Positions 1 to 6,912 are shown, counted from the first letter of the stretch. The stretch: 10,220 bases of DNA from Pullichristensenella excrementipullorum (GCA_018713365.1 DVOU01000009.1:1-10220), one strand, 5' to 3'. Program-made: numbers and translations. Notes: generated from the sequence alone by a model not told the origin.

Positions 1-562
1 CTCGGCCCAGATGCAGCGGGACCTGCTGGCCAACGTCCAGCTCTTCCAGATACGCTTTGGGCGTCCGCTCCACCACGACCGTCGTCTTTTTATGCTTGTT
101 GGCCTTGGCCTTGACGTGGGTCGAGTCCGTATACAGAATCGTTCCGCCCACCAGTCCCTTTTCCATGGCCTGGCGCAGAATCTCATTGAAGATCTGCTCG
201 GGAATGTTGTTATCCCGGAAACGGCGCTTCCGATTCACGCTCAGCGTTGTGGCGTCCGGCGCTTTCTCTGTCAGACTCAGCCCGCAAAACCATTTATATG
301 CCATGTTATAGTTAATCTCTTCCTCCAGCCGCCGCTCCGAACGGATGCCGTAGAGATACCCCACAAACAGCATACGGAACAGTACCTCCGGCTCAATCGC
401 CGGACGGCCCAGGTTGGCGCTATACAGCGGCGCGCACAGCCTGCGGATGAATGAGAAGTCGATGCTCCGGTCGATCTTTCGCAGCAGATGCTCCTGCGGT
501 ACCAGCTGTTCCAGAATGATCAGTTCCATTCCCTGTTGCTTTTCGTGGAATTTGTTCAGCAT
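1..562 (-). CDS. IS1182-family transposase, N-terminal part, cut by the window edge
   Basis: The minus-strand frame is open from ATG at 562 to the left edge, giving 187 residues with no stop. It begins MLNKFHEKQQGMELIILEQL and contains the stretch around residues 51-90 (GRPAIEPEVLFRMLFVGYLY, then RSERRLEEEI and YKWFCGL) typical of the N-terminal domain of IS1182/IS5-like DDE transposases. The motif LYTDSTHVKAKANKHK follows, and D146 in TDSTHVKA is very probably the first catalytic aspartate. The second Asp and the Glu would lie beyond the edge. An AGGAGAG ribosome binding site sits 4-5 bases before the ATG, which supports this start. The enzyme would cut and paste its own element. Its base composition, and especially the leader at 563-660, is less GC-rich than the rest of the window, as expected for a mobile gene. 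Whether the element is complete cannot be judged here. Confidence 0.9.
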   Translation of the reverse strand, partial: MLNKFHEKQQGMELIILEQLVPQEHLLRKIDRSIDFSFIRRLCAPLYSANLGRPAIEPEVLFRMLFVGYLYGIRSERRLEEEINYNMAYKWFCGLSLTEKAPDATTLSVNRKRRFRDNNIPEQIFNEILRQAMEKGLVGGTILYTDSTHVKAKANKHKKTTVVVERTPKAYLEELDVGQQVPLHLGR

Positions 563-668
563 GCCGCTCTCTCCTGCTTCTTTCTTTTGCGTTTCTCGTT
601 CTCTTCTGTTTCTGTTCCTAATAGTTATTATATATTCGACATGCTTATCCGGTTTTCCTTATAAAAAA
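1..668 (-). mobile_element. Partial insertion sequence (IS1182-like), right-hand boundary uncertain
   Basis: The element is inferred from the transposase and the AT-rich, non-coding stretch 563-668 in front of it. A TATAAT match lies at 627-632 on the minus strand, but it has no convincing -35 partner at the usual distance. The outer boundary is not proven: the terminal inverted repeat cannot be paired because the other end is outside the window. The hairpin at 669-698 may lie at or just outside the tip. Confidence 0.55.
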
Positions 669-698
669 AGACCGTTGACTTGATTTTGTCAACGGTCT
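662..698 (-). terminator. Rho-independent terminator, minus strand
   Basis: A perfect 11-bp stem, AGACCGTTGAC (669-679) pairing with GTCAACGGTCT (688-698), has an 8-base loop. On the minus strand it is followed directly by a run of T (A at 663-669 on the plus strand). It lies downstream of the truncated peptidase and upstream of the transposase. It would end transcripts coming from the peptidase side and shield the insertion sequence from read-through. It could also be part of the insertion sequence's end, which often carries such structures. Confidence 0.8.
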
Positions 699-699
699 G

Positions 700-724
700 G
701 ATCCCCCGGCATTGCCGGGGGATC
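700..724. repeat. Perfect GC-rich hairpin next to the terminator
   Basis: GATCCCCCGGC (700-710) and GCCGGGGGATC (714-724) are exact reverse complements separated by ATT. No T run follows on the minus strand, so it is not a complete terminator alone. It sits two bases from the terminator hairpin at 669-698, making a tandem stem-loop pair between the peptidase remnant and the insertion sequence. Its core resembles the CCCGGC-AAA-GCCGGG hairpin at 10132-10150, so it may be one copy of an interspersed hairpin repeat. Confidence 0.6.
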
Positions 725-748
725 GTCATTTTTGCGGGCGGGAACGGG

Positions 749-1790
749 CTACTCCTCCCCGCTCAGCTCGCCGGTCAGGGCGGTGAGGCGGCCGGCGAGG
801 AAATCGTCCAGGCCCTCGCAGCTGGCGGGGTCGGTCAGGTCGGGCAGGCCCATCCGGAGGCAGTAGTCCGCGTAGGGGATGTCGGGGATGGGCGTCTGCA
901 CAAGGGCGTTGTAGCGGGTCACCGCGTCCCCGCCGGCCTGCTGGTCGCGCCACAGGGAGACGGCGTTGACCGCGGCCAGCACGCAGCTGATATCGGAAAA
1001 GGGATTCTGGAACAGGCTGGACGAGTTCATCCACCGGGCGCCCAGCAGCATCTGATAATCGGGCGAATACCCCGTGTCGTCAACCAGGGTCAGGCTCAGC
1101 TCCAGGTAGCGCCGGGCGATGTCCCGCGGCGAAAACGAGTCCGGGCTTGTGAAGATCTCGGCGCTGAGGCGGCTGCGTATCAGGCCGTGGTACAGGTTGT
1201 CAAGCGGCTGCAGCAGGTAGCGCAGCGTGAGGTAGGCGCCGTGCTCGTCCCCCCCCGCCCGCTCCCGGAAGAACGCCTCCATGGCGTCCAGGCACAAAAG
1301 GCTGCCGCCGATGGCGTGGGTTTCGTAAATCGGATAGCGCACCGTGTCCGATGCGTTGGAACAGGACGCGTAGAGGGCATGGCCGAATTCGTGCATGGCA
1401 CCGACGGCAAGGCTCAGGTCGTCGTAGCTGCGGATGGTCACATGGAGCCGCCCGTTCGTGACTTTGGTGGCGCCGCCCGCCAGCAGCTGCGGCACCGTCT
1501 CAAGCTGCAGCGCGTCGGATTCGATCAGCGATTCCAGCAGGGGCTGATAGTCGGGGCAGAGCGTCCCGTAGAACGCGGTCGCCTCGCGCAGAAAGCCGTC
1601 CTCCTCCAGAAAGGTCTGGGCGTCCGGGGTGCTGGACAGGGCGCCCAGGTCCGACACCAGCTCCCAGGTGGCGGGGAAGCCGGCGGCGATCGTCTCCAGC
1701 ATGGGCGACACGCTGAAGTCGATGCCGTAGAGCACCTCGCAGGCGTAGTCCATGTAGTTGCCGAAATGTCATAGCGCGTTTGTCGCGCCG
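749..1790 (-). pseudogene. M3-family oligoendopeptidase (PepF-like), 5'-truncated remnant
   Basis: The open frame ends at TAG 749-751 and reads back to 1768. The first ATG, at 1753, gives 334 residues. The zinc motif HEFGH is at residues 121-125 (1379-1393), and the YETHAIGG segment about 20 residues on supplies the third ligand, probably E144, matching the E-IHSM type of M3B peptidases. These are cytoplasmic zinc enzymes that cut short peptides, normally about 550-600 residues long, so some 200 N-terminal residues are missing. The ATG at 1753 has no ribosome binding site, and an in-frame TGA stands at 1769-1771. The residues between that stop and the ATG (HFGNY, followed by MDYA) still look like family sequence, and the ARQTRYD before it continues in another frame, so a two-base gain or one-base loss occurred near 1764-1770. 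The FAD-gene terminator at 1791-1840 replaces any promoter. The metal site is intact but expression is doubtful. Confidence 0.8.
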
Positions 1791-1840
1791 CTGAAAAACG
1801 GAAAGGGCGCCGCAGCCCGCTTGCGCAGGCCACGGCGCCC
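1791..1840 (-). terminator. Rho-independent terminator of the flavoprotein reductase gene
   Basis: On the minus strand, 17 bases after the reductase stop, GGGCGCCG (1833-1840) pairs exactly with CGGCGCCC (1805-1812). The stem continues inward through TGGCCTGC and GCGGGCTG with G-U pairs to a GCAA tetraloop (1821-1824). A TTTCCGTTTTT tail (1794-1804) follows. This isolates the reductase as a single-gene unit and leaves the peptidase remnant downstream without read-through. Confidence 0.88.
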
Positions 1841-1857
1841 CGTTCAGTCAGCGTGAA

Positions 1858-4377
1858 TCATTCCGCGGTGTCAGCCGCCACGGCGTTGGCCGCCGTCCGG
1901 CCGGAGACGAAGATCTCCACGATGGCGTTGCCGCCCAGGCGGTTGCCGCCATGGATGCCGCCGGTCACCTCGCCCGCGGCGTAGAGGCCGGGGATGATGT
2001 TGCCTTCGGTATCCAGCACGTGGCGCTCGGTGTCCACCTCAACGCCGCCCATGGTGTGGTGCGTGGAGGGGGCCATCAGACGGATGCGCAGCGTGGTGTT
2101 TTCCAGATCGTAGGTATCCACGTTGTAGCTGCCGTCCTCGTTCTTTTCCACGTCGCCGATGGTGCGAGAAGCGATGGCTTTGCCCACATCCTCGAATTCG
2201 CCCTGGCCCATCACGGCCATGTCGTAATTGCGGATGGTTTCCAGCACCACGTCGGCATCGGCCTCAACGCCGATCTGGGCAAACAGGTCGCCCAGCTCGG
2301 TGGCCTTGCGGGTGTAGTAGCGGCCGTCGAAGTCGCCTTCTTCAAGCTGGATCGGGCCGGGGATGGGCTCGGTCACGTTGTAGATTTCAATGAATACGCC
2401 CTTGGTGCCGTTGACTTCCATGCCGTTCTCAAACTCGGCCAGGGACAGCACGTCGCGCTCGGAGCCCTCGTCCACGAAGCGCTTGCCCGTGGTGGGGTTG
2501 ATGTACACGGCGTAGTTGCCGCCGCCGAAGGCCAGGTTGCCGTTGTCCACCCAGGAAATCGGCATCAGCTGGGTGAAGCCCATGCCCGTGGTGGCCGCGC
2601 CGACCTCCACCGCCATGTCGATGCCGCTGCCGGTGAGGGATGAGCGGTTGGTGGTCTTGGTGGCCTCGGTCAGGTACTCGCTGGACCAGTACACGTTGGT
2701 GTCGAGCACCATGTCGATGTTGGCCGCATAGCCGCCGGTCGCCAGGATGACGCCCTTGGTGGCGTAGGCGGTGACCTCGGTGCCGTCGTAGCGGGTCGCC
2801 TTGACGCCGATCACGCGGCCGGTGTCGTCGGTGATGAGGCTCTCGGCCGTGGTGCGCAGCATGATCTCGTTGGCCTCGTTGGCGGAGAGGAACTCGTTCA
2901 TGGGAGCCACGAAGTAGGTGCCCCAGCGGCCGGCATAGCTTTCGGTCTCGCCGTCGCCGTCGGTATCGACATCGGCGCCGATGAACTCGTTCTCACGATA
3001 CCACAGAGCGCCGATCAGCGTGGGCTGGGTGTCCTCGATGAAGGTGGAGCCCATCTCCTCCAGCCAGGGCTTGAGCTCCTGGCCGTCCTCGATGAACTGG
3101 GTGACCAGGTCGATGTCGCCGTAGATCCACTCGCTGCCGTCCGCGCTCTGACGCAGACCGCCGTAGTAGGTCTGGAAGATGTGCAGGTTCAGCGTGGAGA
3201 ACAGGGTCAGCTGGTTTTCCGGCACGCCCGCGTCCAGCTGGGGCTGCGCCCAGTCCAGATAGGCCTGGATCTCGGCCTTGAGGGCCTGGAGCACGGGCAG
3301 GTAGTCGGCATGGACGCCGTGCTTGGACAGCTCCTTCATGTCGCCGGCCACGTACTCGTGATCCTTGTAGTAGTCCGCGTCGAACTCCTCTTCGTTCCAC
3401 TCCAGGATGGCCTTGAGCTCGTCGATGCAGCCCTGCACGGACTTGACCTTGTTGTAGGTGTTGCCGTCAAAGCCCACGCCCGTGGTGGCGTCGGGATCTT
3501 CGGGGTCCCACACCAGGTAGGGCATCACGCTCTGGTACTGGCCGCCGGAGACCAGCGTGTTGCCGCCGACCTCGGCATTGGTTTCGATGACGAGCACGGT
3601 GTCGCCGTTCTGGGCCGCCTGCGCGGCCGCGGCGATGCCGGCGCCGCCCGCGCCCACGATCACCACGTCATGGGTGACCTCGATGGGCTCCTGCGCCTCG
3701 TAGGCGAAGGGCCTGGCGCCCGCCTGCAGCGCGGCTACGTCACAGCCGGCCTGCTCAGCCGCCGCGTTGACGGCACCAAACACCGCGCGGCTGGTGAACG
3801 TCGCGCCGGAGACGCTGTCCACGCCGGTGGAGGTGTATTCGATGATCTGGGGGAAGAGAATGTCGTAGGCCACATCGCCCACGTGCTCCGTTTCGGCGGA
3901 GGAGACGACCTCGATGGACTCGATGGCGTCCTCCGTGAAGGTGACGCTCAGCACCACGTCGCCGTTGTAGCCGGCGGCGGTGCCCTCATAGGTGCCCGGC
4001 GTGAAGGCGATTTCCGCCGTCTCCTGCGCCTCGCCCCTGGCCTGGGCAAGCGCGCTGCCCACGGCGTCCTTGACGGCGGTGCTGGTGATGGTCGCGCCGG
4101 CCATGCCGTCCACGCCCTCCGCGTCGGCCTGACCCACATAGGCCGCGCTCATCTGCTCGATGGCCGCGCCGCCCAGCGCCGGGGTTTCGTCCTCACCGGT
4201 GATTTCAATTGCGGTGATCGCCTCTTCGTCCACCGTGAGCTTCACGTTTACGGCGCCTCCGAAGCCCTGCGCGGAGGCCTCGTATTCGCCCGGCGTAAAC
4301 GTCGCGGCGCCGGCGGTGAACGCCGTGCTCAGCAGCATGACCGCCAGCACGATACCCGTCCATTTCCTGATGTTCAT
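1858..4377 (-). CDS. Secreted FMN/FAD-dependent reductase (fumarate/urocanate reductase-like flavoprotein)
   Basis: This 839-residue protein is intact. Residues 1-24 form a signal peptide (basic MNIRKW, then hydrophobic) without a lipobox Cys. Two FMN-binding domains follow, about 26-112 and 122-215, with GATITS (94-99) and SGATFTS (190-196); in this family ApbE attaches FMN to the Thr of [ST]GAT (T96, T193). An FAD-binding domain starts at 237 (dinucleotide motif GAGGAG 242-247) and runs to the C-terminus, with STHHTMGG (771-778) and GGNRLGGNA (810-818), matching the His and Arg substrate residues of flavocytochrome fumarate reductases. ERD at 640-642 probably holds the proton-donor Arg. The expected Gln-x-His-Pro is QLMP (603-606), so fumarate is unlikely. 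A long insertion (about 280-480) ends with a D-x-D-x-D-G-x-x-E loop (471-479) that may bind calcium. It probably works outside the membrane as a terminal reductase for an organic acceptor; the electron donor is not in this window. Confidence 0.9.
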   Translation of the reverse strand: MNIRKWTGIVLAVMLLSTAFTAGAATFTPGEYEASAQGFGGAVNVKLTVDEEAITAIEITGEDETPALGGAAIEQMSAAYVGQADAEGVDGMAGATITSTAVKDAVGSALAQARGEAQETAEIAFTPGTYEGTAAGYNGDVVLSVTFTEDAIESIEVVSSAETEHVGDVAYDILFPQIIEYTSTGVDSVSGATFTSRAVFGAVNAAAEQAGCDVAALQAGARPFAYEAQEPIEVTHDVVIVGAGGAGIAAAAQAAQNGDTVLVIETNAEVGGNTLVSGGQYQSVMPYLVWDPEDPDATTGVGFDGNTYNKVKSVQGCIDELKAILEWNEEEFDADYYKDHEYVAGDMKELSKHGVHADYLPVLQALKAEIQAYLDWAQPQLDAGVPENQLTLFSTLNLHIFQTYYGGLRQSADGSEWIYGDIDLVTQFIEDGQELKPWLEEMGSTFIEDTQPTLIGALWYRENEFIGADVDTDGDGETESYAGRWGTYFVAPMNEFLSANEANEIMLRTTAESLITDDTGRVIGVKATRYDGTEVTAYATKGVILATGGYAANIDMVLDTNVYWSSEYLTEATKTTNRSSLTGSGIDMAVEVGAATTGMGFTQLMPISWVDNGNLAFGGGNYAVYINPTTGKRFVDEGSERDVLSLAEFENGMEVNGTKGVFIEIYNVTEPIPGPIQLEEGDFDGRYYTRKATELGDLFAQIGVEADADVVLETIRNYDMAVMGQGEFEDVGKAIASRTIGDVEKNEDGSYNVDTYDLENTTLRIRLMAPSTHHTMGGVEVDTERHVLDTEGNIIPGLYAAGEVTGGIHGGNRLGGNAIVEIFVSGRTAANAVAADTAE

Positions 4378-4424
4378 TCCTTTTCCCTCCTGTTTTGAAG
4401 TCGGGTTGACAAGCTACCATATTT

Positions 4425-4453
4425 ACTATAACCATGAAGTTTATGGATGTCAA
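4425..4453 (-). promoter_or_regulatory. Sigma-70-type promoter of the flavoprotein reductase
   Basis: On the minus strand a consensus -35 TTGACA (4448-4453) and a -10 TATAGT (4425-4430) are separated by exactly 17 bases (4431-4447). The start point would be near 4418, giving a leader of about 40 bases. A strong AGGAGGG ribosome binding site (4385-4391) lies 7 bases before the ATG at 4377. The near-perfect promoter suggests strong basal expression, so control by the divergent regulator might be repression or fine-tuning; this is inference. Confidence 0.85.
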
Positions 4454-4458
4454 GGACC

Positions 4459-4501
4459 TTTTCCCTGCCGGCCGGGGGGGAAAACCCGGCCAAAGGGAAA
4501 G
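4459..4501. promoter_or_regulatory. Two-part palindrome just upstream of the reductase -35 box
   Basis: CTTTTCCC side bases (4458-4465) match GGGAAAG (4495-4501), and inside them GGCCGGG (4470-4476) matches CCCGGCC (4485-4491), around a GGGGAAAA centre. It starts five bases from the reductase -35 box and has no T run, so it is not a terminator. Its position fits an operator or a structural element between the divergent promoters. No protein partner can be named; LytTR sites are usually direct repeats, which I did not find here. Confidence 0.45.
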
Positions 4502-4690
4502 CGGCCCCGGCCCGTGGTAAAATGCCAGGGCATGCGGCCGCCGGGCTCCTGACAGGGATGACGCTGACGGACACGCCTCCATTCAGGCCGGGACAGGCCG
4601 ATTCCGGTTTCACAAAAGCGCTTCATTGACCGCGCCGCCCATCGGGGCGAGCGGCGCCGTATCCGCGCCCGGCGGCGGCCCGTTCGTCGG
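4502..4690. other. Non-coding part of the divergent control region
   Basis: This GC-rich stretch lies between the two divergent promoters. Short open frames on both strands have no ribosome binding site or family resemblance. Minor inverted repeats are visible (ATGCC/GGCAT near 4524-4535, an AAGCGCTT palindrome near 4615-4622, GCGCCGC/GCGGCGC around 4633-4657). I see no tRNA, riboswitch or conserved RNA fold that I can name. Confidence 0.4.
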
Positions 4691-4694
4691 ATGA

Positions 4695-4723
4695 TTGAAG
4701 AAAGAAGGGCGGCATGATATAAT
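4695..4723 (+). promoter_or_regulatory. Sigma-70-type promoter of the two-component operon
   Basis: TTGAAG (4695-4700) and a perfect TATAAT (4718-4723) are separated by 17 bases. Transcription would start near 4730, about 40 bases before the GTG start at 4772. The leader region contains a small GATACC/GGTATC inverted repeat (4724-4729 with 4747-4752) flanking the likely start point. Confidence 0.8.
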
Positions 4724-4771
4724 GATACCCTGTTTTGCGATTTCCCGGTATCACAAAAAGGTGGTGAAGCC

Positions 4772-5501
4772 GTGCTTTGCATGATATGCGACGATCAGAA
4801 AGACGAGCTTGAAACGGTGCGGAGGTTTGTGGAGGGCTATGCGCAGGAGCATCCGAATCTGCTTCTTTCGGTCCGCTGCTTTTCCGCCCCCCTTTGACAT
4901 GCTGGAGGAGATGGAGCGCGGCGGCGCTCCGGATCTTGCGATACTGGACATCTGCATGCCGGGCGTGCTGGGCACGGAGATCGCGCGCGAGATCCGGCGC
5001 AGGAGCCGGGATGTCACCGACATCGTGTTCCTGACCGCCAGCCCGGACTTTGCGGTGGAGGCCTTCGCCCTGCATGCCAACGACTACCTCACCAAGCCCT
5101 TCACCCGGCAGCGCCTGACGGAGACGCTTGACCGGGTGATCGAAAAAAGGCGGCGGCGGCTGTACCTGCCCATCCAGTGCGGCAATGAGATTCACCGGGT
5201 GGATGCGGCCGGCGTCACCTTTGCGGAGGCCAGGGACCACACCCTCGAAATTCACCTGAAAGCGGGGGACTGCCTGAAAACGCGCATGACGCTGACGGAG
5301 CTGAGGGAGCTGCTGCGCCCCTCCGGCGGCTTTGCGGCGGTCGGCGCCTCGTATATCGTCAACCTGCGCTGCGTAAAGAGCCTGCTCCCGTCCGGGCTGG
5401 TGATGGCGGACGGCCAGACCATCCCCGTGCCCAGGCGGCTTCGCAGCGAGATGAAGCAGCAGTATTTCGACTTCTACATGAAGGAGGCGACCGGACGGTG
5501 A
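4772..5501 (+). pseudogene. LytTR-type (AgrA-like) response regulator, frameshifted in a C tract
   Basis: Reading starts at GTG 4772, with AAGGTGG seven bases upstream, and gives VLCMICDDQKDELETVRRF, the normal start of a receiver domain with acidic pocket D7-D8. It stops at TGA 4896-4898 after 41 residues. Skipping one C of the six at 4887-4892 restores one frame of 242 residues, the usual length for the family. In it are the phospho-acceptor D59 (DLAILDICMPG), the conserved Thr of FLTAS and K108 (NDYLTKPF). A LytTR DNA-binding domain follows from about 130 to the end (ARDHTLEIHL, GASYIVNLRCVKSL, RRLRSEMKQQ). It would be phosphorylated by the kinase that follows and act on promoters, possibly that of the divergent reductase. 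The stop sits in a CTT-TGA-C context identical to the RF2 frameshift heptamer but lacks the upstream Shine-Dalgarno stimulator. Decay, slippage or an assembly error could each explain it. Confidence 0.85.
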
Positions 5502-6773
5502 TTCATCATGTGGCGCTGATGGGCCTGCTGGCGCTGACGCATATCGTCTGCTTCGCCGTGATGACCGAGCGCAAGTACACCGTGGGCAAAACCCTGGCGT
5601 ACTATGCGGGGTTTGCCGCCTGGTTCATCGGCTGGACGCTGCTGATATCCGCCTGGATCGGCGCAAACTCGCCCTGTACGGCGCCCGCCATGTTCTGCGG
5701 CACCATCGTGGCCGGGTTTGCCGTGTTCATGCTGACCTCGGCGGATGCGCTGTGCAAGAAGCTGTTTCTCTTCATCAACTATTCCAGCGTGTTCTGCATC
5801 CTCTACTGCCTGTCCGTCCTGATCGGCGACGCGCTGTTTCCTGCGCTGTCGGGCAACCGGTCGTTCTACGCAAGGAATATCACCCGCACGCTGCTCTACA
5901 TCCCCACGGTGCTTCTCTACCTCAAATTTGTCCGCCCCCGCGTGCGCACGGTCCCCGCCCGCAAGAAGCGCACCTGGCTGTCCATCTCGCTGGTGTCCCA
6001 GCTGTTTCTGGCCGCCTTTGCGTCGTTTGTGGTGCTTTTCTATCCCACCGGCAGCCATACGGGCGGCAACGTGTTCCTCTTTGCGGTCGTCGTGCTGATC
6101 TACGGCTCGGTGCTGTGGGTGGTCTTTGAAACGATCCGCTACATGAGCGAGGAAAACAGAATGGAGCTCGTCGCGAAAAACATGGAATACCTGCAGGGGC
6201 AGCTCGCGCTCGCCAGGAAAAACGAGCGGATTCTCAGAACCGTGCGCCACGATTTCCGGCACCACAGCCGCAATATCATGACGCTGCTGCAAAAGGGCGA
6301 TGTCTAGGAGGCCCTGTGCTATATCAGGCAGTATGAAGAAAACCTGGAGGCGTCCGGGAAGGCGAGCTTCTGTCCCCATGCCACGGTCAACGCCGTGCTG
6401 GGCAGCTTCTGCGCCCAGGCGCAGAAGGAGGGCTTCCGGGTTTCGGCGCGCGCGGACACGCAGCAGGAATCGCCCGTGGCCGACATTGATTTCGTCGCCA
6501 TTCTTTCCAAGCCTTCTGGAAAACGCCTTCAACGGCTGCAGGGAATGCGGCTCGGACGGGGAAATCCGCGTGGATGTCCACACCGTTGAGAACAAGACCG
6601 TGATCGTGTGCCGCAACCCCTGCAAGCCCGGTCTGGAGATCGAAAACGGGATGCTGCGGGAAAGGGGCACCGGCATCGACAGCATGGTGCACGCGGCCGG
6701 GAAATACGGGGGCAACATCCACTATCAGCTGGAGGGGAACACCCTGACCGCCTGCGTGATTCTCAACGCGTGA
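5498..6773 (+). pseudogene. AgrC-like GHKL sensor histidine kinase with amber codon and frameshift
   Basis: The GTG start at 5498 overlaps the regulator's TGA (GTGA), indicating translational coupling. The first 269 residues hold about seven membrane segments (roughly 3-22, 33-54, 62-80, 88-110, 129-146, 160-182, 190-211), a coiled linker and the phospho-acceptor box VRHDFRHHSRN with H251. TAG at 6305-6307 then stops it right after LLQKGDV. The same frame continues convincingly beyond the stop (EALCYIRQYEENLEASGK). At 6511 an extra G shifts the frame inside the ATPase N box: without it the text reads LSNLLENAFNGCRE, and the rest, including the ATP-lid motif RGTGIDSM, runs to TGA 6771-6773. 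The repaired protein is about 424 residues, normal for AgrC-type quorum or peptide sensors, though the ligand cannot be told. As written, only a membrane-plus-His fragment without ATPase would be made, so it could not phosphorylate itself. Confidence 0.87.
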
Positions 6774-6805
6774 CCAAATACGACGAAAAACCGACCAATC
6801 ACGGC

Positions 6806-6831
6806 AAAGCCATCCGACAGGGTGGCTTTTT
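6806..6831 (+). terminator. Rho-independent terminator of the two-component operon
   Basis: AAAGCCATCC (6806-6815) pairs with GGGTGGCTTT (6820-6829) through one G-U pair around a GACA loop, and the T run extends to 6831. It lies 33 bases after the kinase stop and separates the operon from the surface-protein gene. Confidence 0.88.
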
Positions 6832-6862
6832 CCTATATGCTCGTGCGCAGGCCAAAGGGGGC

Positions 6863-6912
6863 CGGTCCGCCCATTTTTCGGGGCGGCCCAGGCGCCCGTG
6901 CCGGCGGGCGCC
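6863..6912 (+). other. Structured leader in front of the surface-protein gene
   Basis: The 125 bases between the terminator and the start codon contain two GC-rich stem-loops. The first is imperfect, CCGCCC with GGGCGG around ATTTTTC (about 6866-6886). The second is perfect, GGCGCCCG (6891-6898) with CGGGCGCC (6905-6912). No clear -10/-35 pair is visible, so the promoter of the surface gene is not located. The folds may affect mRNA stability or attenuation; this is inference. Confidence 0.35.

Noticed and set aside
680..1774. 364-residue plus-strand open frame opposite the peptidase remnant
   Set aside because: Antisense of the zinc-peptidase coding sequence that carries HEFGH. Its start lies inside a terminator hairpin and it shows no recognisable domain.
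3181..4398. 405-residue plus-strand open frame opposite the reductase gene
   Set aside because: It is the antisense shadow of a well-supported gene. It translates to Gly/Arg/His/Val-rich low-complexity text with no ribosome binding site or motif, which is common opposite GC-rich genes.
4378..4424. Riboswitch (for example FMN-type) in the reductase leader
   Set aside because: The leader from the predicted start point to the ATG is only about 40 bases and contains no conserved riboswitch core, so it is too short.
5474..6718. 414-residue minus-strand open frame across the kinase
   Set aside because: The opposite strand encodes kinase motifs throughout; this frame is His/Arg/Gln-rich shadow sequence.
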